DNA from: an uncultured Haemophilus sp.
GTDB taxonomy: Bacteria > Pseudomonadota > Gammaproteobacteria > Enterobacterales > Pasteurellaceae
NCBI RefSeq assembly: GCF_905207935.1
Contig: NZ_CAJLNI010000023.1
Coordinates: 1 to 18,949 of the forward strand
DNA: 18,949 nucleotides
Reading direction: 5' to 3'
The notes beneath the pieces were generated by a model that saw nothing but the letters and a program-made list of their open reading frames with translations, was not told the DNA's origin and did no database searches. This document shows, piece by piece, positions 7,014 to 13,839 of the stretch. Positions within the stretch are counted from its first letter, which is position 1, and each line of letters begins with the position of its first letter. The position numbers and the translations under genes were made by a program.

Positions 7014-8531
7014 TTAACCTTCATTATGGATTTCAAGGTTGCTTGCATCTTTTTCTCGTTTTTTCTTTGCCGAATCACTACGTTGAGAAGCGATGCTGTC
7101 AAGGTATTCTGGCGTGATATCGCCAGTGATATATTCGCCAGTAAAGACTGAACAATCAAAGCCTTGAATGGCTGGGTTTTCTTGGCGTACTGATTCTGTC
7201 AGCGCTTCAAGATCTTGGAAAACTAATTTATCTACGCCAATCAATTTCGCAATTTCATCAACATTACGGCCATAGGCAATGAGTTCTCGTTTTGTTGGCA
7301 TATCAATGCCGTACACATTCGGGTAACGAATTTCTGGCGCGGCTGATGCAAAGTAAATTTTCTTCGCACCTGCTGCTCTAGCCATACTCACGATTTGTTC
7401 GGATGTTGTACCACGAACAATGGAATCATCGACTAATAACACATTTTTATCTTTAAATTCTGCTTTAATCGTATTGAGCTTGCGACGGACTGAACTAATA
7501 CGTTGTGCTTGTCCAGGCATAATAAATGTACGGCCAACATAGCGGTTTTTCACAAAGCCTTGACGATAAGGTTTGCCTAAGATTTTCGCAATCTGTAACG
7601 CAATATCCGTTGAAGTCTCTGGTACTGGAATCACCACGTCAATATTATCGGCTTCCTCAACCCATTCTTTTGCAATTTTTTTACCTAAATGTTCGCCCAT
7701 GTGAACACGTGCGGCATAGACAGACACACCGTCTATTGTTGAATCAGGACGAGCAAAGTACACGTATTCAAAAATACACGGATTTAAGACCGCACTTTCT
7801 GCACACTGCTCAGCATAAAGCTGACCATCAAAGGTCACATAAATCGCTTCGCCCGGTGCAACATCACGCACTAATTCAAAACCTGCGACGTCTAATGCCA
7901 CACTTTCAGAGGCAAACATATATTCCACAGAGCCATTTTCTTCTCGTTTACCTAACACGAGTGGACGAATACCAAACGGATCGCGAAATGCCACCATGCC
8001 ATGTCCAATAATCATCGCTAAGCATGCATAAGCACCACGGATATCTTTGTGTGTCGCACGAATTGCATTAAAAATATCTTGCGGATCGAGATGGTATTTA
8101 TTCACTCTATCTAAATGATTTGCAAGAATATTGAGAAGAAGTTCTGAATCCGAATTAGTATTTATGTGACGACGTGCTTCTTTAAATAATTTATCTTTTA
8201 ATTCGTCTGAATTGGTTAAGTTACCATTGTGAACAAGGCTTAAACCATAAGGTGAGTTAACATAGAAAGGCTGCGCTTCAGATACGCTTGAACTGCCGGC
8301 TGTTGGATAACGTACATGTCCGAGGCCTGCATGACCTTGTAAACGTAACATATGCTCTTGTCTGAACACATCGCTTACAAGACCATTAGCCTTACGCAAA
8401 CGAAAGCGGTTTTCATCATCGATTGTGACAATCCCCGCCGCATCTTGACCTCGATGCTGTAATAACGTTAATGCTGCATAAATGGATTCATTAACCGGAT
8501 TTTGGCTAACGATACCGACAATTCCACACAT
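7014..8531 (-). CDS. purF: Amidophosphoribosyltransferase
   Basis: PurF commits PRPP to purine synthesis by transferring ammonia from glutamine to form 5-phosphoribosylamine. The 505-residue protein equals the E. coli length. The N-terminal Ntn glutaminase starts MCGIVGIV, so Cys2 becomes the nucleophile after Met removal, with HGNL-type signature HNGNLTN at 101-107. The C-terminal phosphoribosyltransferase domain carries the PRPP loop VLLVDDSIVRGTT (364-376). The ATG lies 14 bp after the cvpA stop; the AAGG overlapping that stop is the likely ribosome site, so the two genes are translationally close. It is regulated from the cvpA promoter, which has a PurR-type operator. An uptake signal encodes Ser-Ala-Val at 247-249. 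Confidence 0.97.
   Translation of the reverse strand: MCGIVGIVSQNPVNESIYAALTLLQHRGQDAAGIVTIDDENRFRLRKANGLVSDVFRQEHMLRLQGHAGLGHVRYPTAGSSSVSEAQPFYVNSPYGLSLVHNGNLTNSDELKDKLFKEARRHINTNSDSELLLNILANHLDRVNKYHLDPQDIFNAIRATHKDIRGAYACLAMIIGHGMVAFRDPFGIRPLVLGKREENGSVEYMFASESVALDVAGFELVRDVAPGEAIYVTFDGQLYAEQCAESAVLNPCIFEYVYFARPDSTIDGVSVYAARVHMGEHLGKKIAKEWVEEADNIDVVIPVPETSTDIALQIAKILGKPYRQGFVKNRYVGRTFIMPGQAQRISSVRRKLNTIKAEFKDKNVLLVDDSIVRGTTSEQIVSMARAAGAKKIYFASAAPEIRYPNVYGIDMPTKRELIAYGRNVDEIAKLIGVDKLVFQDLEALTESVRQENPAIQGFDCSVFTGEYITGDITPEYLDSIASQRSDSAKKKREKDASNLEIHNEG
7789..7797 (-). repeat. DNA uptake signal in purF
   Basis: Exact ACCGCACTT on the plus strand; on the purF strand it is read as Ser-Ala-Val. 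Confidence 0.9.
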
Positions 8532-8545
8532 ACTGATTGATTACC

Positions 8546-9037
8546 TTATTGTTTAAAAGTTGAGTTTAAAAAACTAGAACTTGCTTGTAGTTGTTGGAAG
8601 AACCATTCAATAATGAAGCCGAAATGAGGAATTAATTTTGATTCTTTCCACCAATCGGTTTGTTCAAAGTTAGTGAAGGTATCCAAGAAGAATAAGATCG
8701 CAGCAACGATTAACGCCCCACGAATTAAGCCGAATGCCGCACCGAGAACACGATCTGTTCCGGTAAGTCCTGTTTTATCCACTAATTGGCTAATCACATA
8801 ATTAACAATGCCACCGACGATTAAGGTTAAAACAAATAAAATGCCGATTGCCGTGCCATTACGCACGTAGTCAGATTCGATTTGAGTAAGATAAGTGGCA
8901 AGATAAGGATAAAATTGGCTAGCGACAATAAATGCAACGACCCAGCTTGCAAGGGACATCACCTCTCGCACAAATCCACGTAATAAACTCACGATAATCG
9001 AAAATGCGATGATGCCAATGATAATATAATCAATCAT
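8546..9037 (-). CDS. cvpA: CvpA family inner-membrane protein
   Basis: Small membrane protein of 163 residues, needed in E. coli for colicin V production and linked to envelope and bile-salt tolerance; the molecular role is not settled. Hydrophobic segments lie at about 3-20, 27-45, 63-87 and 101-122. The conserved VRNG, GLTGTDRVLG and LIRG motifs match E. coli CvpA closely. I start at the ATG at 9037 (MIDYIII), which matches the family; the frame runs open to a TTG at 9052 with no ribosome site. It is first in the cvpA-purF operon, with the PurR operator about 70 bp upstream and a short leader hairpin between. Confidence 0.94.
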   Translation of the reverse strand: MIDYIIIGIIAFSIIVSLLRGFVREVMSLASWVVAFIVASQFYPYLATYLTQIESDYVRNGTAIGILFVLTLIVGGIVNYVISQLVDKTGLTGTDRVLGAAFGLIRGALIVAAILFFLDTFTNFEQTDWWKESKLIPHFGFIIEWFFQQLQASSSFLNSTFKQ

Positions 9038-9055
9038 TAAATAGTCTCTCAATTA

Positions 9056-9076
9056 AAAAGGGTCGCCATTGCGACC
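9056..9076 (-). other. Leader hairpin with T-run upstream of cvpA
   Basis: GGTCGC and GCGACC (9061-9066, 9071-9076) form a six-pair stem with a four-base loop, followed on the minus strand by CTTTTT. It looks like a small intrinsic terminator. It lies between the PurR operator and the cvpA start, so it could end yfbV transcripts, or sit at the very 5' end of the cvpA-purF mRNA. Confidence 0.55.
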
Positions 9077-9083
9077 GCAGTAT

Positions 9084-9125
9084 TTTACATAAAAAAACAT
9101 AAAAGGAAAACGTTTGCGTCAATTA
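9084..9125 (-). promoter_or_regulatory. Candidate cvpA-purF promoter region
   Basis: On the minus strand a TTGACG overlaps the upstream edge of the PurR operator, and a TAAAAT -10-like hexamer lies further downstream at about 9084-9089. The two are too far apart to serve as one -35/-10 pair, so the exact promoter is uncertain. Either choice places the operator over or next to the -35 region, as expected for repression. Confidence 0.4.
9104..9119 (-). promoter_or_regulatory. PurR-type operator of cvpA-purF
   Basis: The minus strand reads ACGCAAACGTTTTCCT, an excellent match to the 16-bp PurR consensus with the central CG dyad, and nearly the same as the purF operator of E. coli as I recall it. 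It lies 67 bp upstream of the cvpA start and 22 bp past the yfbV stop. Purine corepressor control of the operon is inferred from this. Confidence 0.88.
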
Positions 9126-9141
9126 AATTTGAAGCAATTGG

Positions 9142-9588
9142 CTAGATTTCCTGCCAAAATGCTTTGTCTAATTTTTGCTGTGCCTTTTGTAGTACTTCTG
9201 CCAAGTGCTGATATGTCGGTTTATCTTGCACAGTTGGCAAACTTTCATGTTGTTTTCTTAAACGTTCACTAATCTCATAAAACCACTGAGAACTTTGCGG
9301 CTCTAAGGGTGATTTTGCTCGTTTCCCCAACCAATATAAACCTTGAAATGGCATAGCTAACGCACAAAGTGCGGTCAAAATAGCAAGCGAAAATGCAGTA
9401 AGATCTGCTTTGGCATAAAGTTGCTGCCAGACCACCGCAAATACTGCCATAAAAGGCATAAATTTTTGTGCAAATTTTGTGGCTTTAATAATGCGATTTT
9501 CGGGAAAAATCATGCCGAGCTTCGCTTCTAATGGCCACGTTTGCAAATAAATTTGCCCTTGTTTTAAGGTTGAAAAAAATGATGACAT
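9142..9588 (-). CDS. yfbV: UPF0208 family membrane protein YfbV
   Basis: 148-residue inner-membrane protein of the YfbV family; in E. coli it is implicated in Ter macrodomain/chromosome organisation, but the mechanism is unknown. Two hydrophobic segments lie at about 42-60 and 66-88. Conserved words include TWPLE, ENR-IK, RFMP-like KFMPF, MPFQGLYWLGKR and WFYE. The start ATG is preceded by AAGGATG at good spacing. It diverges from ackA, as in E. coli. An uptake signal encodes Thr-Ala-Leu in the second membrane segment. Confidence 0.93.
   Translation of the reverse strand: MSSFFSTLKQGQIYLQTWPLEAKLGMIFPENRIIKATKFAQKFMPFMAVFAVVWQQLYAKADLTAFSLAILTALCALAMPFQGLYWLGKRAKSPLEPQSSQWFYEISERLRKQHESLPTVQDKPTYQHLAEVLQKAQQKLDKAFWQEI
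9367..9375 (+). repeat. DNA uptake signal in yfbV
   Basis: Exact AAGTGCGGT; on the yfbV strand it is read as Thr-Ala-Leu in the second transmembrane segment. Confidence 0.9.
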
Positions 9589-9607
9589 AAAAACATCCTT
9601 GAAAATA

Positions 9608-9616
9608 ACCGCACTT
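9608..9616 (-). repeat. DNA uptake signal at the yfbV transcription start region
   Basis: Exact ACCGCACTT directly next to the predicted yfbV -10 hexamer, so the transcript would begin inside it. Confidence 0.9.
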
Positions 9617-9646
9617 ATAATACTCTAGTTTAGGTTTAATTGTCAT
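9617..9646 (-). promoter_or_regulatory. Predicted sigma-70 promoter of yfbV
   Basis: Minus-strand ATGACA (9641-9646) and TATTAT (9617-9622) are each 5/6 matches to consensus and are spaced by 18 bp, 28 bp upstream of the yfbV ATG. Confidence 0.65.
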
Positions 9647-9661
9647 CCCTGACTAGAAATT

Positions 9662-9676
9662 GTTGAAATTTTCAAC
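9662..9676. promoter_or_regulatory. 15-bp palindrome between yfbV and ackA
   Basis: GTTGAAA-T-TTTCAAC is a perfect 7+1+7 dyad about 45-85 bp upstream of the candidate ackA promoter and just upstream of the yfbV promoter. It resembles an operator but is not a standard FNR, ArcA or CRP site. Confidence 0.35.
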
Positions 9677-9718
9677 TTTTCTAATAAAAGATCGTATTTT
9701 TACCCTCCAGTTAATTTA

Positions 9719-9748
9719 TTTTATACGCTAAAAGGTGTATTCTATACA
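9719..9748 (+). promoter_or_regulatory. Weak candidate ackA promoter
   Basis: TTTATA and TATACA hexamers about 17 bp apart upstream of ackA, each a 4/6 match. It is the best pair I see in the 60-90 bp before the gene, but not a strong call. Confidence 0.35.
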
Positions 9749-9809
9749 GGATTTATACTCCGTTCTTTTGAATGGATTTTTATTAACCTCAATCAAAAAT
9801 AGGGTTCCT

Positions 9810-11015
9810 ATGTCAAAACTTGTTCTCATCCTTAACTGTGGTAGTTCTTCATTAAAATTTGCAATCCTTGATCCTGCAACAGGTGAAGAAAAATTATCAG
9901 GCTTAGCAGAAGCATTTTATCTTCCTGAAGCTCGTATCAAATGGAAACTTAACGGTGAAAAAGGTAGCGCAGATTTAGGTGCTGGTGCAGCGCACACTGA
10001 AGCGCTTAACTTCATCGCGTCAAACATTATGACTGATGAGCTTAAAAACTCTATCACCTCGATTGGTCACCGTATTGTTCACGGTGGTGAGAAATACACT
10101 CAATCGGTTATCGTAACAGATGAGGTAGTTAAAGGTATTGAAGATGCAGCACAATTTGCTCCACTTCACAACCCTGCTCACTTAATCGGTATCCGTGAAG
10201 CATTCAAAACATTCCCACACTTAAAAGATAAGAACGTTGTCGTATTTGATACAGCATTCCACCAAACCATGCCTGAAGAAGCGTATCTCTATGCACTTCC
10301 ATACTCACTTTACAAAGAACATGGCGTACGTCGCTATGGTGCACACGGTACCAGCCACTACTTCGTTTCTCGTGAAGTCGCTGAATATGTAGGTAAACCA
10401 GCAGACCAAGTAAACGCAATCATCTGTCACTTAGGTAACGGTGGTTCTGTTTCTGTGGTTCGTCATGGTAAATGTATCGACACATCTATGGGCTTAACCC
10501 CGTTAGAAGGTTTAGTCATGGGTACACGTTGTGGTGACATCGACCCTGCGATCGTTTTCTATCTATACAAAAACTTAGGCATGTCAATGGAGCAAATCGA
10601 AGAGACCTTAGTGAAAAAATCAGGTCTTTTAGGTTTAACTGAAGTAACAAGCGACTGTCGCTATGCAGAAGATAACTATGATGATGCTTCTAAACCAGAA
10701 GCAAAACGTGCATTAGATGTTTACAGCTACCGTTTAGCAAAATACATCGGTGCATACATGGCAGTTTTAGGTGACGATCACTTAGATGCCATCGCATTTA
10801 CGGGTGGTATTGGTGAAAACTCTGCTCACGTTCGTGAATTAGCATTAGGCCACTTAAAATTATTCGGCATCAAATTAGACCAAGAACGTAACCTTGCTGC
10901 TCGCTTTGGCAAATCAGGCGTAATCACTGCTGATGACTCTGCATTCAAAGCGATCGTTCTTCCAACTAACGAAGAATTAGTAATTGCACAAGATACAGCA
11001 CGTTTAGCGGGCTAA
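9810..11015 (+). CDS. ackA: Acetate kinase
   Basis: AckA interconverts acetyl phosphate plus ADP and acetate plus ATP, the energy-yielding step of acetate overflow. The product is 401 residues from the ATG at 9810, which has AGGG upstream at about 7 nt. An open frame of 25 more codons starting with GTG at 9735 is not supported. ASKHA-fold motifs: NCGSSSLKF (9-17), HRIVHGGEKY (87-96), FDTAFHQTMP (146-155), YGAHGTSH (176-183), HLGNGGS (207-213), MGTRCGDIDP (237-246) and GGIGENS near the end. Nothing is missing. A terminator hairpin separates it from pta, its pathway partner. Confidence 0.97.
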   Translation: MSKLVLILNCGSSSLKFAILDPATGEEKLSGLAEAFYLPEARIKWKLNGEKGSADLGAGAAHTEALNFIASNIMTDELKNSITSIGHRIVHGGEKYTQSVIVTDEVVKGIEDAAQFAPLHNPAHLIGIREAFKTFPHLKDKNVVVFDTAFHQTMPEEAYLYALPYSLYKEHGVRRYGAHGTSHYFVSREVAEYVGKPADQVNAIICHLGNGGSVSVVRHGKCIDTSMGLTPLEGLVMGTRCGDIDPAIVFYLYKNLGMSMEQIEETLVKKSGLLGLTEVTSDCRYAEDNYDDASKPEAKRALDVYSYRLAKYIGAYMAVLGDDHLDAIAFTGGIGENSAHVRELALGHLKLFGIKLDQERNLAARFGKSGVITADDSAFKAIVLPTNEELVIAQDTARLAG

Positions 11016-11028
11016 TCAACTTTCTTCA

Positions 11029-11056
11029 AACCTGCTGAGAAATCAGCAGGTTTTTT
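11029..11056 (+). terminator. Intrinsic terminator between ackA and pta
   Basis: AACCTGCTGA (11029-11038), GAAA tetraloop, TCAGCAGGTT (11043-11052) and a T-run. It is a textbook strong terminator 13 bp after the ackA stop. Only about 24 bp remain to the pta ATG, so pta must depend on read-through or a promoter inside ackA. Confidence 0.88.
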
Positions 11057-11079
11057 CATTCATTAAAAGGTATATCAAA

Positions 11080-12531
11080 ATGACTAAAGCAGTTATTCTT
11101 ATTCCAACTAGCGCAGAAGCAAATTTAGCGACAGCATTAGATGCAGCTAAAACAACAGGCGCTGTCGTATTCAATGCAGTAGAAGATGTAAAAGCCGCTC
11201 AAGCATTAATCGCAAATAATCAAAAAGACGTGTTGTTAGAAAAAATCGTGGCTGATTTGCAAGCATTAAATGCAAATCTAGTGGTTGTTAAAGGTGTTCA
11301 ACCTTCAGCTCAAGCGCCTTTTGCAAACAGCTTAAACTTTGCGATTGCACAAACCTTAGATGCACAAATCATCTTAGTAGCAAACAATGAAGAAGGCACA
11401 TTAGTAGAAGCCGTTGCTTCAGAATTTGGCGGTGTGAACAACGCTGACATCTTAGGTGTATTTGGTGCGCAAGCAGGCAAAATTAAAACCTTAGATGCTC
11501 AAGCATTAGCGAATGCAATCTCTGCACCACTTGCTCGTGAAGCGCGTATTTCTCCAGCAGCATTCCGTTTTAAATTAACTGATTTAGCACGCAAAGCAGG
11601 TAAAACTATCGTATTACCAGAAGGTGATGAACCTCGTACCGTTAAAGCGGCGGCTATCTGTGCTGAACGTGGTATCGCAAAATCAGTATTATTAGCGGAT
11701 CCTGAATCAGTGAAAAAAGTTGCGGTAGAACAAGGCGTAACTTTAGGTGCTGATGTAACAATCATCAATCCTGCTGACGTACGCGAAAACTATGTTGCTC
11801 GTTTAGTTGAATTACGTAAATCTAAAGGCTTAACGGAAGAACAAGCACGTGCACAATTAGAAGACACTGTTGTATTAGGTACGATGATGTTAGAAGCGGG
11901 TGAAGTAGATGGTTTAGTCTCTGGTGCCGTTCACACCACTGCAAATACCATTCGTCCACCGATGCAAATCATCAAAACAGCACCAGGTAGCTCAATTATC
12001 TCGTCTGTATTCTTCATGTTATTACCAGACCAAGTATTAGTGTATGGTGACTGTGCAGTAAACCCAGAACCAACCGCTGAACAACTGGCTGAAATCGCAA
12101 TTCAATCCGCTGAATCGGCAAAAGCATTTGGTTTAAATCCGAAAGTCGCAATGCTTTCTTACTCAACCGGTACTTCTGGTTCTGGTCAATCTGTAGAGAA
12201 GGTAAAAGAAGCTACCCGTATTGCACAAGAAAAACGTCCTGACTTATTAATTGATGGTCCATTACAATACGATGCCGCTGTGATGAAAGATGTGGCGGCG
12301 TCTAAAGCACCAAACTCTAAAGTAGCAGGCCAAGCAAACGTATTTGTATTCCCTGATATCAACGCAGGTAACATCGGCTATAAAGCGGTTCAACGTTCTG
12401 CTGATTTAGTGGCTGTAGGCCCAATGCTTCAAGGTATGCGTAAACCGGTTAATGACTTATCTCGTGGTGCATTAGTGGATGATATCATCTACACCATCGC
12501 ATTAACTGCAATCCAAGCAACTCAAGCTTAA
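11080..12531 (+). CDS. pta: Phosphate acetyltransferase, compact form lacking the DRTGG domain
   Basis: Pta makes acetyl phosphate from acetyl-CoA and phosphate, feeding AckA. The catalytic domain (about residues 158-483) is complete and very close to E. coli: KTIVLPEGDEPRT, SGAVHTTANTIRPP, SYSTGTSGSG (360-369), DGPLQYDAA (392-400) and QGMRKPVNDLSRG with Ser461-Arg462. Long enterobacterial Pta is about 714 residues; this one is 483. Residues 4-11 (AVILIPTS) and 43-135 still align with parts of the N-terminal P-loop domain, but about 30-35 residues near the start and about 190 residues including the whole DRTGG domain are absent. No frameshift is visible and the frame is clean. The ATG at 11080 has AAAGG upstream. 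Catalysis should be intact; N-terminal regulation is probably changed (inference). Confidence 0.95.
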   Translation: MTKAVILIPTSAEANLATALDAAKTTGAVVFNAVEDVKAAQALIANNQKDVLLEKIVADLQALNANLVVVKGVQPSAQAPFANSLNFAIAQTLDAQIILVANNEEGTLVEAVASEFGGVNNADILGVFGAQAGKIKTLDAQALANAISAPLAREARISPAAFRFKLTDLARKAGKTIVLPEGDEPRTVKAAAICAERGIAKSVLLADPESVKKVAVEQGVTLGADVTIINPADVRENYVARLVELRKSKGLTEEQARAQLEDTVVLGTMMLEAGEVDGLVSGAVHTTANTIRPPMQIIKTAPGSSIISSVFFMLLPDQVLVYGDCAVNPEPTAEQLAEIAIQSAESAKAFGLNPKVAMLSYSTGTSGSGQSVEKVKEATRIAQEKRPDLLIDGPLQYDAAVMKDVAASKAPNSKVAGQANVFVFPDINAGNIGYKAVQRSADLVAVGPMLQGMRKPVNDLSRGALVDDIIYTIALTAIQATQA

Positions 12532-12559
12532 TTAAAGCCATCGTTGTAAAACACTAAAG

Positions 12560-12601
12560 AAAATAACCGCACTTTTGATGATTCAAAGTGCGGTTATTTT
12601 T
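12560..12601. terminator. Paired uptake-signal terminator between pta and rnd
   Basis: AAAATAACCGCACTTT (12560-12575) and its exact complement (12585-12600) form a 16-bp stem around a 9-nt loop. Each arm holds one exact uptake core. The A- and T-rich ends allow termination in both directions for the convergent genes. Confidence 0.92.
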
Positions 12602-12618
12602 AGGCTTGTTTTTAATGA

Positions 12619-13770
12619 CTACTCTACGGATTTTAAGTATTCAACCAGCTTTAAGCCAATTTCTCTTCTCCACCCTAAAAGTAAATCAGGCAGTTTTGTT
12701 ATATCTTCATTTTTTAGCCAAACCCATTTGATGAGATCTTCTAAATTTCGTTTACTGGCTAGAATATCAAGGGTTAATCCTTTTGGGGTCAGTTCATAGG
12801 CTTTTTCTTGTAATAATCGAATTGCTTTTTTATAACGAGGATCATCCACTATACGCACTAAACGTTTAGGATAATCATAAGGGGAAATTCGGCGGCTTTG
12901 TGCTAACAATTGAAGCATTTTTTTACCACGCACACGGACTTCATTTTCAGATAATCCAAGCGCTAGCATTTCTGATGTATTACGAGGATTATTTTTTGCC
13001 ACTTTCCAAAGGTTATCCGATTTCACCACATAAGAAAGGGCTAAGTTTCGTGCCATTGCGGTTTCTTGTCGCCATTTGGCCAATAACTGTAAACGCGCTA
13101 ATTCGAGCGGATTCAATTTCCAAACATTCGGAATATCCAAATAAGCTTTATTTGGATCGCGATCGTCTAATTTACTGGTTTTCGAAATTGCAAGCTGGCA
13201 ATCATCAATTACCGCTTGAAGCCAAGGTGATTGCGCTAATTCTATTTGCATTTTTTGATAGACCGGCAAAAGATACCATACATCCCCTGCGGCATATTGT
13301 AGCTGTACGGGTGAAAGTGGACGTTTTAGCCAATTTGTACGCGTTGCCCCTTTATCCATTTCAACGCCCAAATAATGCAATACAAGTTTAGCCAGGCCTG
13401 CTGAATTAGCAAAACCGAGAAAACGCGCCATAATTTGTGTATCCATCATAGGTTGTGGAAGTGCATCAAACTCTTGTAAGAAAACCAATAAATCTTCATT
13501 ACAAGCATGCAAAATTTTTGTCACTTGCTGATCGCGTAATAATTCTACAAAAGGTGAAAAATCAGTGATGGATAAAGGATCGATCAATGAAACACGTTCA
13601 CCATCATAAAGTTGAATTAATCCTAATTTAGGATAATAGGTCGATACTCGCATAAATTCGGTATCTAAAGCGACCGCACTTTGCTGACGAGCTAACTGAC
13701 AAACCTGAGCCAGTTCTTCATTATTTTGAATTAACGTAAAGTGCGGTTGATTTTGGCATTCTTTTATCAT
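12619..13770 (-). CDS. rnd: Ribonuclease D
   Basis: 3'-5' exoribonuclease that trims tRNA precursors and other stable RNAs. The 383-residue product has the DEDDy exonuclease motifs: ExoI DTEF (Asp36, Glu38), ExoII HACNED (Asp93) and ExoIII YAAGD (Tyr159, Asp163), followed by an HRDC domain at about 200-290 and a C-terminal HRDC-like region. I start at the ATG at 13770 (MIKECQNQ). The frame stays open to a GTG at 13824 that lies in a hairpin and adds 18 non-conserved residues. No clear ribosome site precedes the ATG. It is last in the yoaA-to-rnd run, the E. coli gene order. Two uptake signals fall near its N-terminus. Confidence 0.95.
   Translation of the reverse strand: MIKECQNQPHFTLIQNNEELAQVCQLARQQSAVALDTEFMRVSTYYPKLGLIQLYDGERVSLIDPLSITDFSPFVELLRDQQVTKILHACNEDLLVFLQEFDALPQPMMDTQIMARFLGFANSAGLAKLVLHYLGVEMDKGATRTNWLKRPLSPVQLQYAAGDVWYLLPVYQKMQIELAQSPWLQAVIDDCQLAISKTSKLDDRDPNKAYLDIPNVWKLNPLELARLQLLAKWRQETAMARNLALSYVVKSDNLWKVAKNNPRNTSEMLALGLSENEVRVRGKKMLQLLAQSRRISPYDYPKRLVRIVDDPRYKKAIRLLQEKAYELTPKGLTLDILASKRNLEDLIKWVWLKNEDITKLPDLLLGWRREIGLKLVEYLKSVE
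13673..13681 (-). repeat. DNA uptake signal in rnd (first)
   Basis: Exact ACCGCACTT; on the rnd strand it is read as Ser-Ala-Val just before the ExoI DTEF motif. Confidence 0.9.
13739..13747 (+). repeat. DNA uptake signal in rnd (second)
   Basis: Exact AAGTGCGGT, 57 bp from the previous copy and in opposite orientation; read as Pro-His-Phe near the N-terminus of RNase D. Confidence 0.9.
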
Positions 13771-13809
13771 TGTAATAGGATGTATTTTCAAATAGAGGTA
13801 CAGACTAAA

Positions 13810-13833
13810 CAGGGATATGAACACATATCCCTG
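13810..13833 (-). other. Perfect 10-bp hairpin between fadD and rnd
   Basis: CAGGGATATG and CATATCCCTG enclose a four-base loop. On the minus strand it is followed by TTTAGTC, too short a T-run for a confident terminator. It may be a weak terminator, an attenuator or an mRNA stability element separating fadD from rnd. Confidence 0.6.
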
Positions 13834-13839
13834 ATTTAA

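Noticed and set aside
7526..8011. 161-codon open frame antisense to purF
   Set aside because: Low-complexity His/Gln-rich translation, typical of a reverse-strand shadow; purF is certain.
9735..9809. In-frame 25-codon GTG-initiated extension of ackA
   Set aside because: It adds residues absent from acetate kinases and overlaps the likely promoter; the ATG at 9810 has a ribosome site and gives the normal N-terminus.
12900..13391. 163-codon open frame antisense to rnd
   Set aside because: Shadow of RNase D coding sequence; no domain or ribosome site.
13771..13824. GTG-initiated N-terminal extension of rnd
   Set aside because: The start lies inside a perfect hairpin and the added residues are not found in RNase D.
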